Notes: generated from the sequence alone by a model not told the origin. Positions 25,049 through 33,307 are shown, numbered from the stretch's first letter. The stretch: 43,342 nucleotides of DNA from an uncultured Eubacteriales bacterium (GCA_934552855.1 CAKTEU010000017.1:1-43342); one strand, 5' to 3'. Program-made: numbers and translations.

Positions 25049-26860
25049 TTGGCAACACCCAAGGAAAACATCAGAAACTTTTCAATCATTGCCCATATCG
25101 ACCACGGAAAATCAACCCTTGCGGACAGGCTCCTTGAGCTTACCGATTCCGTTGCAAAAAGAGATATGACCGCTCAGCTTCTTGACGATATGGACCTTGA
25201 AAGGGAAAGAGGAATAACAATCAAATCTCACGCCGTCAAGCTTGATTACAAAGCAAAAGACGGAAAAACATATGAACTTAATCTCATTGACACTCCGGGT
25301 CACGTTGACTTTAACTATGAAGTTTCCCGTTCGCTTGCTGCGTGCGAAGGTGCGCTTTTGGTTGTTGACGCTTCGCAGGGTATTGAAGCGCAAACGCTTG
25401 CAAACACATATCTTGCCCTTGACCACAATCTTGAGCTTGTTCCGGTAATCAACAAAATCGACCTTCCTGCGGCAGACCCGGATCACGTTGCGGCAGAGGT
25501 TGAGGATGTTATAGGCCTTGACTGTTCAAATGCACCGAAGGTTTCGGCAAAAACGGGCGAAAACGTTGAAGCCGTGCTTGAACGCATTGTTGAAGATATT
25601 CCGGCTCCGAAGGCAAACGATGACGCACCGCTTCGTGCACTCATTTTTGACTCGGTTTATGATAACTATAAAGGCGTTATTGTATATGTCAGAGTTATGG
25701 AAGGTACGCTTTCCGCCGGTGAAACGATGAAAATGATGGCAACTCAGGCTCAGTTTACCGTTGTTGAAGTCGGCTATATGCGGGCAACGGGCATGGAACC
25801 GTGTGAAACGCTTTCTGCCGGAGAAGTCGGTTACATCACCGCTTCAATCAAAACCGTTCGTGACGCAAAAGTCGGCGATACCGTTACAAAAACCGAGCGT
25901 CCGGCTTCTGAACCGCTTCCCGGTTACCGCAAAGTTAACCCGATGGTTTTCTGCGGCGTTTATCCGGCAGACGGTGCGGACTATGAAGCACTTCGAGATG
26001 CGCTTGAAAAGCTTCAGCTTAACGACGCTTCGCTTTCCTATGAACCGGAAACTTCGGGTGCACTCGGTTTTGGTTTCCGCTGCGGTTTTCTCGGCCTTTT
26101 GCACCTTGAAATTATTCAGGAAAGGCTTGAAAGGGAATATAACCTTGACCTTGTTACAACAGTTCCGAGCGTTGTTTATAAAATTCATCTTCGTGACGGT
26201 TCGGTTGTTGAGGTTGACAACCCAACCCATTATCCCGACCCTGCGGACATTGATTTTTCGGAAGAACCGATTACAAACGCACACATCTATTCTCCGCCGG
26301 ATTATGTCGGCGCAATCATGGATCTTTGCCAGGACAGGCGGGGCACTTTTAAAGATATGACCTATCTTGCAAAGGACCGTGTTGACATTCATTATGAGCT
26401 TCCGCTTAATGAGATTATCTATGACTTTTTTGATGTTCTTAAGTCAAGAACAAGAGGTTACGCTTCGTTTGATTATGAAATTTCACGCTATGACCGCTCA
26501 AACCTTCAAAAGGTTGACGTTCTTCTCAACGGCGATGTGATTGACGCTCTCAGCTTTATCATTCATTCCGACAAAGCCATGGCAAGGGCAAGACGTATTG
26601 CCGAAAGACTTAAGGAAACCATTCCGAGACAGATGTTTGAAATTCCGATTCAGGTTGCAATCGGAAGCAAGGTTATTGCCCGTGAAACCGTTAAGGCAAT
26701 GCGAAAGGACGTTCTTGCAAAGTGTTACGGCGGCGACATCACAAGAAAGAAAAAGCTGCTTGAAAAGCAAAAGGAAGGCAAAAAGCGTATGCGCCAGTTC
26801 GGCACGGTTGAAGTTCCTCAGGAAGCGTTCATGGCCGTTCTTAAGCTTGAGGAAAATTAA
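25049..26860 (+). CDS. lepA: Elongation factor 4 (LepA), back-translocating GTPase
   Basis: 603 residues from TTG 25049, preceded by GAGGTGA; an in-frame GTG at 25040 overlaps that site and is rejected. It is a translational GTPase with G1 AHIDHGKST, switch 2 DTPGHVDF and G4 NKID in the first 140 residues, an EF-G-like domain II, and the LepA-specific C-terminal domain (GGDITRKKKLLEKQKEGKKRMR, given here in part as GGDITRKKKLL and EKQKEGKKRMR). It acts on stalled or mistranslocated ribosomes. lepA followed immediately by hemW is a standard pair in Firmicutes; here the gap is 2 bp. Confidence 0.97.
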   Translation: MATPKENIRNFSIIAHIDHGKSTLADRLLELTDSVAKRDMTAQLLDDMDLERERGITIKSHAVKLDYKAKDGKTYELNLIDTPGHVDFNYEVSRSLAACEGALLVVDASQGIEAQTLANTYLALDHNLELVPVINKIDLPAADPDHVAAEVEDVIGLDCSNAPKVSAKTGENVEAVLERIVEDIPAPKANDDAPLRALIFDSVYDNYKGVIVYVRVMEGTLSAGETMKMMATQAQFTVVEVGYMRATGMEPCETLSAGEVGYITASIKTVRDAKVGDTVTKTERPASEPLPGYRKVNPMVFCGVYPADGADYEALRDALEKLQLNDASLSYEPETSGALGFGFRCGFLGLLHLEIIQERLEREYNLDLVTTVPSVVYKIHLRDGSVVEVDNPTHYPDPADIDFSEEPITNAHIYSPPDYVGAIMDLCQDRRGTFKDMTYLAKDRVDIHYELPLNEIIYDFFDVLKSRTRGYASFDYEISRYDRSNLQKVDVLLNGDVIDALSFIIHSDKAMARARRIAERLKETIPRQMFEIPIQVAIGSKVIARETVKAMRKDVLAKCYGGDITRKKKLLEKQKEGKKRMRQFGTVEVPQEAFMAVLKLEEN

Positions 26861-26862
26861 AC

Positions 26863-27957
26863 TTGAAGGGGCTTTATATTCACATTCCGTTTTGCCTTTC
26901 AAAATGCGGCTATTGTTCGTTTTACTCTTTTGCCGCTTCGGAAAAGATGATGGACGAATACCTTTCATCACTTCTTTTTCATATTGACGATTGGAGCAAA
27001 AGGGAAAAGTTTTGTTTTGACTCGGTATATTTTGGAGGAGGAACACCGTCTGTTTTCGGCGGTGAGCGGCTTTTTAAGGTGCTTTCAAAGGTTAAAGAAA
27101 GCTTTTTCCTTTCGCCGGACTGCGAAATCACTGCCGAAGTCAACCCTTCCTCTGCAAGCGAAGAACTGTTTGAATATTTAAAAAAAGGCGGAGTGAACCG
27201 TATTTCAATGGGCGTTCAGTCTGCCGTTTCAAAAGAGCGAAAGGCAATCGGCAGAAATTCCGACTTAGAAAGGGTTAAAGCCGCACTTTCGCTTTGCAAA
27301 AGGTTCGGCATTGAAAACACGTCGCTTGACCTTATGCTCGGCCTTCCGTTTCAAACAAAGGAAAGCCTTGAAAAAAGTCTTGATTTTATCATTGCCTCAA
27401 AAACAAAACACGTCAGCGCATATATGCTGAAGCTTGAAGAGGGCACGCCGCTTTTTGAAAAAAGAAATGTTTTGTCGCTTCCGGATGAAGATGAAGTTTG
27501 CGATATGTATCTCACGGTTTGCAAAAGGCTTTGTGAAAGCGGCTTTGAGCATTACGAAATTTCAAATTTTGCCCGTTCGGGTTTTCAAAGCAGACATAAC
27601 AACAAATATTGGCTTTGTGAGGAGTATCTCGGTCTCGGCCCTTCGGCTCATTCGTTTTTGAACAAAAAACGCTTTTATTATGAAAACGATATCACTTCCT
27701 TCATAAAAAACAAGCCGCCGATTTTTGACGGAAACGGTGGCGATGAAGAAGAATTTTCAATGCTTGCCCTTCGGCTTTCAAGGGGACTTGTTTTTGAGGA
27801 ATTTGAAAAGCGGTTCCAAAAAAAGTATCCGGAAGAAAAACGAAAAAAGGCAGAGGCACTTCAAAAATACGGACTTTTGAGGGTTGACGAAAAAAAAATA
27901 AGCCTCACGGAAAAAGGCTTTCTTCTTTCAAACTCTGTGATTGCAGAATTATGCTGA
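26863..27957 (+). CDS. hemW: HemW-like radical SAM protein
   Basis: 364 residues from TTG 26863 with GAGGAAAA in the end of lepA. The radical SAM cluster motif is CLSKCGYC (Cys11, Cys15, Cys18) just after LYIHIPF. HemW-type marks are FGGGTPS, the MGVQSAV region and HNNKYWLCEEYLGLGPSAHSF near the C-terminal part (HNNKYW and GLGPSAHSF). HemW is thought to be a heme chaperone rather than a coproporphyrinogen dehydrogenase, and such genes are often mislabelled hemN. The transcript ends at a strong terminator 10 bp downstream. Confidence 0.93.
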   Translation: MKGLYIHIPFCLSKCGYCSFYSFAASEKMMDEYLSSLLFHIDDWSKREKFCFDSVYFGGGTPSVFGGERLFKVLSKVKESFFLSPDCEITAEVNPSSASEELFEYLKKGGVNRISMGVQSAVSKERKAIGRNSDLERVKAALSLCKRFGIENTSLDLMLGLPFQTKESLEKSLDFIIASKTKHVSAYMLKLEEGTPLFEKRNVLSLPDEDEVCDMYLTVCKRLCESGFEHYEISNFARSGFQSRHNNKYWLCEEYLGLGPSAHSFLNKKRFYYENDITSFIKNKPPIFDGNGGDEEEFSMLALRLSRGLVFEEFEKRFQKKYPEEKRKKAEALQKYGLLRVDEKKISLTEKGFLLSNSVIAELC

Positions 27958-27967
27958 ATAACACAAA

Positions 27968-28000
27968 CACCGCACGAAGGGAAACGTGCGGTGCTTTTTA
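27968..28000 (+). terminator. Terminator of lepA-hemW
   Basis: CACCGCACG (27968-27976) pairs perfectly with CGTGCGGTG (27985-27993), followed by a T-run. The -35 box of the next promoter begins one base later. Confidence 0.88.
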
Positions 28001-28029
28001 TTGACAAAGCGCAATAAATATGTTATTAT
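28001..28029 (+). promoter_or_regulatory. Promoter P1 of the small membrane-peptide gene
   Basis: TTGACA (28001-28006), a 17-bp spacer and TATTAT (28024-28029), near consensus. The predicted RNA starts around 28036 with GCAAAGAAG. Its leader of about 110 nt has GGAGGGA (28094-28100) paired with TCCCTCC (28115-28121); CCCTC at 28073-28077 could pair with the same GGAGGG instead. Confidence 0.85.
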
Positions 28030-28145
28030 CTTTTTTGCAAAGAAGACTACCGTTAAAACGGCAGGCGGCTCACCCTCACGAAAGATTTTTTCAGGAGGGA
28101 TATTTTTATTGTTTTCCCTCCAATAAAATGCGCAGGAGTGTTGTA

Positions 28146-28250
28146 ATGAAATATTTTGCAGTGATGGCTCTTGTTCTCGTTTTTGCAACGGGATACATAA
28201 TTGCCGTTGAACGCTCAACATATCACGACAACAGGAATAATAAAAAATAA
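28146..28250 (+). CDS. 34-residue single-span membrane peptide (candidate type I toxin)
   Basis: The ATG at 28146 has AGGAG (28134-28138) 7 nt upstream; an in-frame ATG at 28128 lacks a suitable site. The peptide has one hydrophobic segment (about residues 3-20, FAVMALVLVFATGYII) and a polar, basic tail (ERSTYHDNRNNKK). This matches the size and pattern of small membrane toxins of type I toxin-antitoxin loci such as Fst/Ldr and TxpA, but no specific homology is claimed. The stop codon lies inside the stem of a bidirectional terminator, and a minus-strand promoter beyond it fires an RNA toward this gene. An ordinary small membrane protein is the alternative. Confidence 0.55.
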   Translation: MKYFAVMALVLVFATGYIIAVERSTYHDNRNNKK

Positions 28251-28336
28251 CCGCCGGACCTCTCAAAACTCGGCGGTTATTTTCTATAAATAACTCTTTT
28301 TGAGGGCGAACCGCTTACTACGGTTGCCTTCTTTGT
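28240..28336 (-). ncRNA. Short structured RNA convergent with the peptide gene (candidate antitoxin RNA)
   Basis: A transcript of about 95 nt is predicted from promoter P2 to the shared terminator. It starts near CAAAGAAGGC (28335 downward). GGCAACCG pairs with CGGTTCGCC around a loop TAGTAAG with one bulged C, then a small CTC/GAG hairpin and the terminator stem follow. It contains no plausible reading frame. It is complementary to the 3' end of the peptide mRNA over the terminator region. Its role as an RNA regulator is inference from position. Confidence 0.55.
28244..28283. terminator. Bidirectional terminator shared by two convergent small RNAs
   Basis: AAAATAACCGCCG (28244-28256) pairs perfectly with CGGCGGTTATTTT (28271-28283). 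Going minus, the stem is followed by TTTTTTATTATT; going plus, by TTTTCTATAAAT. The peptide stop codon is part of the stem. Confidence 0.85.
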
Positions 28337-28342
28337 ATTTAT

Positions 28343-28371
28343 ATTATACCCTGCCGCTTAATATTTGTCAA
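28343..28371 (-). promoter_or_regulatory. Consensus promoter P2 on the minus strand
   Basis: On the minus strand TTGACA (28371-28366), a 17-bp spacer and TATAAT (28348-28343): both boxes are exact consensus. It lies just past the 3' end of dnaJ and points at the small-peptide locus, away from any minus-strand coding gene within range. Confidence 0.85.
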
Positions 28372-28402
28372 GCGGTTGTTTTTGTTTTAAGTAAAAAAGC
28401 TT

Positions 28403-29584
28403 TTATTTAAATCTGTCAAAAAAGCTCTTTTTCTCTTCGCCGACTGTTTTTCCATCGTCGATGTTGTTTTTCGGCTTGTTCGGAAGCGAATCGTTGAACT
28501 GGCGAAGAAGCTCCTTCTGCTTTTGATTGAGTCCCTTCGGAACGTCAACAATAATTCTGACAAACTGGTCGCCTCTGCCTCTTGAACCAAGCTGCTGAAT
28601 ACCTCTGTTCCTGAAACGGAAAACTTCGCCCGGCTGTGTGCCTGCCGGAAGCTCATACTTAACCTTTCCGTCAAGAGTCGGGATATAAAGCGTATCGCCC
28701 AAAGCCGCTTGCGCAAATGTGACCGTAAAGTCACACCAAACGTCAAAACCGTCACGTTCAAAAAACGGATGCGGACGAACGTTGATGTTTACTCTCAAAT
28801 CGCCCGTGGGGCCGCCGTTGACTCCGGCGTTACCCTTTCCTCTGACGTTCAAAGCCTGTCTGTCGTCAATGCCTGCGGGAATATCGACCTCAACGGTTGC
28901 CGGTTTGCTTTCAAAGCCGGTTCCGCGGCACTTTTGACACGGATTTTTGATTATCTTTCCCTTTCCGCCGCAGGCAGAGCAAGGTTTAGACGTGCTCATA
29001 ACGCCGAACGGTGTTCTTTGCTGAACATTGACCTGACCGCTGCCGCCGCAGGTTTTGCAGGTTTCTGCCGTTGTTCCTTTTGCCGCACCGCTGCCGCCGC
29101 AGGCAGAGCAGGCATCAATTCTTGTTATGTTGATTTTCTTTTTGCAGCCCTTTGCGGCTTCTTCAAAAGAAAGAGTAATGTTTGCCTGAACGGTTGTGCC
29201 TTTTCTCGGCGCATTGGGATTTTGCTGCCTTCCGCCGCCGAAACCTCCGCCAAAGCCGCCGAACATACTTCCGAGTATGTCGCCAAGGTCAAAGTCTCCG
29301 CCAAAACCGCCGAAGCCTCCACCACCGCCGAAGCCGCCTGCGCCGAAGTTCGGGTCAACGCCTGCGTGACCGTATTGGTCATATCTTGCCTTTTTCTGGC
29401 TGTCTGAAAGAACCTCATAAGCTTCGTTGGCTTCCTTAAACTTTGCTTCAGCTTCCTTGTCACCCGGATTTAAATCGGGGTGATATTTTTTTGCAAGCTT
29501 TCGGTATGCTTTTTTAATTTCGTCCTCGGATGCGGTTTTGCTGACTCCGAGCACTTCATAATAATCACGCTTGTTTTCTGCCAT
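28403..29584 (-). CDS. dnaJ: Chaperone DnaJ (Hsp40)
   Basis: 393 residues with the full class A layout: J domain (1-70) with HPD in KKYHPDLNPGD; a Gly/Phe-rich linker (about 75-125, unusually rich in Gly); a zinc domain with four CxxCxGxG repeats (CSACGGSG, CKTCGGSG, CSACGGKG, CQKCRGTG); and the C-terminal substrate-binding domains. It delivers unfolded proteins to DnaK and stimulates its ATPase. It is the last gene of the HrcA operon. GGAG precedes the ATG. No strong terminator follows; the A/T-rich stretch 28372-28402 has only a small AAAAGCTTTT dyad. Confidence 0.97.
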   Translation of the reverse strand: MAENKRDYYEVLGVSKTASEDEIKKAYRKLAKKYHPDLNPGDKEAEAKFKEANEAYEVLSDSQKKARYDQYGHAGVDPNFGAGGFGGGGGFGGFGGDFDLGDILGSMFGGFGGGFGGGRQQNPNAPRKGTTVQANITLSFEEAAKGCKKKINITRIDACSACGGSGAAKGTTAETCKTCGGSGQVNVQQRTPFGVMSTSKPCSACGGKGKIIKNPCQKCRGTGFESKPATVEVDIPAGIDDRQALNVRGKGNAGVNGGPTGDLRVNINVRPHPFFERDGFDVWCDFTVTFAQAALGDTLYIPTLDGKVKYELPAGTQPGEVFRFRNRGIQQLGSRGRGDQFVRIIVDVPKGLNQKQKELLRQFNDSLPNKPKNNIDDGKTVGEEKKSFFDRFK

Positions 29585-29598
29585 ATATACAACTCCAA

Positions 29599-29655
29599 AT
29601 TAGACATTAGAGCCGTTTAAAAGCAGCACCTAATGTCTAATATCTAATGTCTAAT
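29599..29655. repeat. Three copies of a 12-bp repeat between dnaK and dnaJ
   Basis: ATTAGACATTAG (29599-29610) recurs inverted, as CTAATGTCTAAT, at 29630-29641 and 29644-29655. The two inverted copies lie 14 bp apart, and either can pair with the first to make a 12-bp hairpin in the dnaK-dnaJ mRNA. This may adjust the DnaK:DnaJ ratio. Confidence 0.6.
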
Positions 29656-29665
29656 ATTTAAAGTA

Positions 29666-31546
29666 TCAGTTAGCGTCGGTGAAGTTTGCGTCGGTATAAC
29701 CTGCGTCGGTGTAACCGCCGTTGTTTCCGCCCTGAGCGCCGCCCTGGTTGAAGTCTGCGCCGTTAAACGGAGCACCCTGCTGACCTGCCGCACCCTGTGC
29801 GCCGGCCTGGGCCTGAGCCTGCTGATAAAGCTTTTCCGAAACCTTATAGAAGGTCTGCTGAAGAGCTTCTTTTTCGTTTTTGATGAGGTTAAGATCCTGG
29901 CCGTTCAATGCGTTCTTAAGTGAATCAATCTTTGACTGAAGGTCGGCTTTGTCGTTTGCGTCAAACTTGTCTCCTTCTTCAGAGATGATTTTTTCGCACT
30001 GATATACCATCTGGTCGGCTTCGTTCCTTGTGTCAACCTCTTCACGGCGTTTTTTGTCTTCTTCTGCAAACTGTTCTGCGTCATGAACAGCCTTTTCAAT
30101 GTCCTCTTTTGACATATTGCTTGAAGCGGTGATTGAAATTGACTGCTCCTTGCCTGTTCCGAGGTCTCTTGCGGAAACGTGAACAATGCCGTTTGCGTCA
30201 ATATCAAAGGTAACTTCAATCTGAGGAACGCCTCTGCGTGCCGGCATAATTCCGTCAAGGCTGAACACGCCGAGAGTCTTGTTGTCCTTTGCAAATTCAC
30301 GTTCACCCTGAAGAACATGAACTTCAACTGACGGCTGATTGTCAACTGCGGTTGAGAAAATCTGGCTCTTCTTTGTGGGGATAGTTGTATTTCTTTCAAT
30401 AACCTTTGTGTTGATGCCGCCCATGGTTTCAATACCGAGTGAAAGCGGAGTAACATCAAGAAGAAGAAGTCCCTTTACGTCGCCGCCGAGAACGCCGCCC
30501 TGAAGGCAAGCACCGATTGCAACGCATTCATCGGGGTTAATTCCCTTGAACGGCTCTTTGCCGATGAATTTTTTGATTGCGTCGGTAACAGCTGGGATTC
30601 TTGAAGAACCGCCAACCATAAGAACCTTGTCAATTTCGGAAGTGTTGAGTCCGGAGTCGCTCATTGCCTGACGAACCGGTCCCATTGTTGCTTCAACAAG
30701 GTCTGCGGTGAGTTCGTTGAACTTTGCTCTTGTGAGGGTTGCTTCAAGGTGCTTCGGGCCTGTTGCGTCTGCGGTGATGAACGGAAGGCTGATTGAAGAG
30801 GAGGTTACGCCGGAAAGCTCAATCTTTGCTTTTTCGGCTGCTTCCTTGATTCTCTGCATTGCCATTTTGTCCGAACGAAGGTCAACGCCCTGCTCAGCCT
30901 TGAAGTTGTTAACAAGCCAGTCCATAATTCTCTGGTCAAAGTCGTCGCCGCCGAGGTGGTTGTTACCTGCGGTTGCAAGAACTTCCTGAACGCCGTCGCC
31001 CATTTCAATGATTGAAACATCGAACGTTCCGCCGCCGAGGTCGTAAACCATAACCTTTTGGTCGTCTTCTTTATCGATGCCGTATGCAAGAGCTGCGGCT
31101 GTCGGTTCGTTGATGATTCTCTTAACGTCAAGACCGGCAATTTTGCCTGCGTCCTTTGTTGCCTGACGCTGTGCATCGGTGAAGTATGCCGGAACGGTGA
31201 TAACGGCTTCGGTAACTTTTTCGCCAAGATAAGCTTCTGCGTCTGCTTTAAGCTTTTGAAGAATCATTGCGGAAATTTCCTGCGGAGTATAGTTTTTTCC
31301 GTCGATGGTAACGTGATAGTTTGAACCCATCTGACGTTTGATTGAGGAGATTGTTCTTTCGGGGTTTGTGATTGCCTGTCTTTTTGCAACCTGACCGACA
31401 AGTCTTTCGCCTGTTTTTGAAAATGCAACAACCGACGGGGTTGTTCTTGCGCCTTCTGCGTTAGCGATAACAACGGGTTCGCCGCCTTCAATAACTGCTA
31501 CGCATGAGTTTGTTGTACCAAGGTCAATACCTATAATCTTTGACAT
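29666..31546 (-). CDS. dnaK: Chaperone DnaK (Hsp70)
   Basis: 626 residues. The ATPase domain starts MSKIIGIDLGTTNSCVAVIEGG and includes VYDLGGGTFDVSI and the VGGSSRIP motif (MSKIIGIDLGTTNS given as the first part). The substrate domain follows the linker at about 355-365 (VKGLLLLDVTPLSLGIE). The C-terminal lid ends in a Gln/Gly-rich tail with repeats YTDAGYTDANFTDAN in place of the usual acidic EEVD-like end. It folds and disaggregates proteins with DnaJ and GrpE. The start has GGAGGAATAAATT upstream. It is preceded by an intergenic stem AAGAACC/GGTTCTT (31592-31620). Confidence 0.97.
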   Translation of the reverse strand: MSKIIGIDLGTTNSCVAVIEGGEPVVIANAEGARTTPSVVAFSKTGERLVGQVAKRQAITNPERTISSIKRQMGSNYHVTIDGKNYTPQEISAMILQKLKADAEAYLGEKVTEAVITVPAYFTDAQRQATKDAGKIAGLDVKRIINEPTAAALAYGIDKEDDQKVMVYDLGGGTFDVSIIEMGDGVQEVLATAGNNHLGGDDFDQRIMDWLVNNFKAEQGVDLRSDKMAMQRIKEAAEKAKIELSGVTSSSISLPFITADATGPKHLEATLTRAKFNELTADLVEATMGPVRQAMSDSGLNTSEIDKVLMVGGSSRIPAVTDAIKKFIGKEPFKGINPDECVAIGACLQGGVLGGDVKGLLLLDVTPLSLGIETMGGINTKVIERNTTIPTKKSQIFSTAVDNQPSVEVHVLQGEREFAKDNKTLGVFSLDGIMPARRGVPQIEVTFDIDANGIVHVSARDLGTGKEQSISITASSNMSKEDIEKAVHDAEQFAEEDKKRREEVDTRNEADQMVYQCEKIISEEGDKFDANDKADLQSKIDSLKNALNGQDLNLIKNEKEALQQTFYKVSEKLYQQAQAQAGAQGAAGQQGAPFNGADFNQGGAQGGNNGGYTDAGYTDANFTDAN

Positions 31547-31624
31547 AATTTATTCCTCCAAATGATGTAATATCAAAATTTAATTTATATGAAGAACCGA
31601 AAGCCAAGCTAAAGGTTCTTTTTT

Positions 31625-32197
31625 TCAGTTTGCAACCTGAACCATTGCAGGACGCAGGATTCTGTCGCCGAGGCGATAGCCCTTTGAAAAGACCTGGGCC
31701 ACCTTGTTTTCGCCCAAGGATTCGTCTTCGGTGTGCATAACGCCGTTGTGAATGTTGGGGTCAAAGTCATCGCCCTTTTCGCCGAAGGCTTCAACGCCGA
31801 GCTTTTTAAGCGTTTCGCAAAAGCTTGAATAAATCATTTCAATGCCTTTTTTATAGCTTTCAAGGTCGGTGTCGCCTGCGCTTATTGCACGTTCAAAATT
31901 ATCGAGAACGCCCAAAAGCTCTTTGAGGCAATCGGCTTTTGAATCGCCGTAAGCGGCCTCTTTTTCTCTTGCGGTGCGTTTTCTGTAATTATCGTATTCC
32001 GCAAGGGTTCTGATATGTGCTTCTTTTGCGGCGGAAAGCTCTTTTTGAAGCTTTTCTTCTTCGCTTTCGCCTTTTTCTTTTTTCTTTTTATCTTCCTTTT
32101 TGGCTGAAGCTTTTTCCGAAGCTTTTTCGGCCTTAACGTCCTTTTCTTCGGCTTCTTTTTGTTCTTTTTTTTCGGGTTCTTTTTGGGTTTTAGCCAT
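31625..32197 (-). CDS. grpE: Nucleotide exchange factor GrpE
   Basis: 190 residues from ATG 32197, supported by AAGGAGG 6 nt upstream; the longer frame to 32230 is rejected. The N-terminal 65 residues are a Lys/Glu-rich charged segment (EKKEQKEAEEKDVKAEK), longer than the folded region needs and typical of GrpE in this group. A coiled coil and the conserved LAEYDNYRKRT and GMEMIY-like GIEMIYSSF stretches follow, then the C-terminal beta domain (NIHNGVMHTED, VFSKGYRLGDRILRPAMVQV). It releases ADP from DnaK. It overlaps the hrcA stop by 8 bp. Confidence 0.95.
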   Translation of the reverse strand: MAKTQKEPEKKEQKEAEEKDVKAEKASEKASAKKEDKKKKEKGESEEEKLQKELSAAKEAHIRTLAEYDNYRKRTAREKEAAYGDSKADCLKELLGVLDNFERAISAGDTDLESYKKGIEMIYSSFCETLKKLGVEAFGEKGDDFDPNIHNGVMHTEDESLGENKVAQVFSKGYRLGDRILRPAMVQVAN

Positions 32198-33245
32198 TGT
32201 CATCCTCCTTTGCCTCCCGGTCATCGTCAAACGTATCTGTGAGCATTTTGCTCACAAGTTCGGTCAAATATTCAATTCCGGGAATAAGCTTTGCGTAATC
32301 AAGTCTTGTCGGGCCGATAATTCCGATTGCGCCGGTCTCATGGCCTTTGATGTTATATCTTGAAATAATCATGCTTGTGTTTTCAAGCTGGCGGAACATA
32401 TTTTCCTTTCCGATTGTTACGGAAAGTGCGTCTTTGTTTGCCGAAACGGCACGTTCAAGCTTTTCGCCCTCGTCAAAAAACTGCATCATTTCAAAAACAT
32501 TGTCGGAAAATTCACGGTGATGAAGAAGGTTTTGTTCGCCTTCAAGGTGAATTTCGGCCTGAACGGCTTTTGAAGCAATGTCTGAAAGCGAAGCAAACAG
32601 AGGACTCATTGAAAGCGCACCGGCTCCGAGCGAAGCAACAAGCGTTTGAATCATGACTGTTCCGATGTCACTGACGGGTTTTCCGACAAAGGTTTCTTCG
32701 GTAATGCGATAAAAATTTGAAACCATTTCGGACGTAAGTTCCGTATCCGTTCTGCAAATTCCGTTCTTTATGATTCCGGAAGAAGTGATGAGAACAATCA
32801 TTGCAAGGCGTGTTCCAACGGGAACAAGCTCAATTTTTTTTACTATCGCACCTTCGTCTGTCGGCGTTGTTGCAATTGAAGCACAGTCGGTCATTTTTGC
32901 AAGAAGTTCGCCCGCTTTTCCAAGAAGCTTTTCCGGATTTCCGGCAAAGCGTTCAAGCTGAAGCTTGAGGTTTTCACGCTCATCCTCCGAAAGCTCGTCA
33001 CACTTCATCAAATGGTCAATGTAATAGCGATAGCCTTTTTGAGAGGGGACACGGCCGGCTGAAGTGTGCGGCTGATCAAGAAGCCCCATTTCGGCAAGTT
33101 CGCTCATTTCGTTCCTGATTGTTGCGGAAGAAACAGAGATCGGAAGCGCACTCATCAAAAATTTTGAACCGACGGGCTCACCCGTTTTGATATAATGATC
33201 AACGATTGCGGAAAGGATCAGTTCCTTTCTTTTTCCAAGCTCCAT
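32190..33245 (-). CDS. hrcA: Heat-inducible transcription repressor HrcA
   Basis: 351 residues. The N-terminal winged helix (LGKRKELILSAIVDHYIKTGEPVGS in two parts: LGKRKELILSAI and VDHYIKTGEPVGS) and SSATIRNEMSELAEMGLLDQPHTSAGR are the HrcA signature; the GAF-like middle and the C-terminal IIGPTRLDYAKLIPGIEYL follow. It binds the CIRCE operator and represses this operon; its folding depends on the GroE chaperonin. It is the first gene, with GGAGGCGAAG before the ATG and the operator 25 bp upstream, so the system is autoregulated. Confidence 0.97.
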   Translation of the reverse strand: MELGKRKELILSAIVDHYIKTGEPVGSKFLMSALPISVSSATIRNEMSELAEMGLLDQPHTSAGRVPSQKGYRYYIDHLMKCDELSEDERENLKLQLERFAGNPEKLLGKAGELLAKMTDCASIATTPTDEGAIVKKIELVPVGTRLAMIVLITSSGIIKNGICRTDTELTSEMVSNFYRITEETFVGKPVSDIGTVMIQTLVASLGAGALSMSPLFASLSDIASKAVQAEIHLEGEQNLLHHREFSDNVFEMMQFFDEGEKLERAVSANKDALSVTIGKENMFRQLENTSMIISRYNIKGHETGAIGIIGPTRLDYAKLIPGIEYLTELVSKMLTDTFDDDREAKEDDNG

Positions 33246-33269
33246 GTCTTCGCCTCCTTTGGTGATGTT

Positions 33270-33296
33270 TTAGCACTCATTAACACTGAGTGCTAA
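33270..33296. promoter_or_regulatory. CIRCE operator
   Basis: TTAGCACTC (33270-33278), nine bases, GAGTGCTAA (33288-33296): an exact match to the consensus inverted repeat bound by HrcA. It lies just downstream of the predicted transcription start, so it is also in the mRNA leader. Confidence 0.97.
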
Positions 33297-33307
33297 TCAC
33301 TGTCATT

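Noticed and set aside
28709..29407. 232-codon plus-strand frame inside dnaJ
   Set aside because: It is antisense to a fully conserved dnaJ, including the zinc repeats, and has no family resemblance.
29599..29655. CRISPR array
   Set aside because: Only three 12-bp copies, one inverted, with 2-bp and 19-bp gaps; no cas genes in the window.
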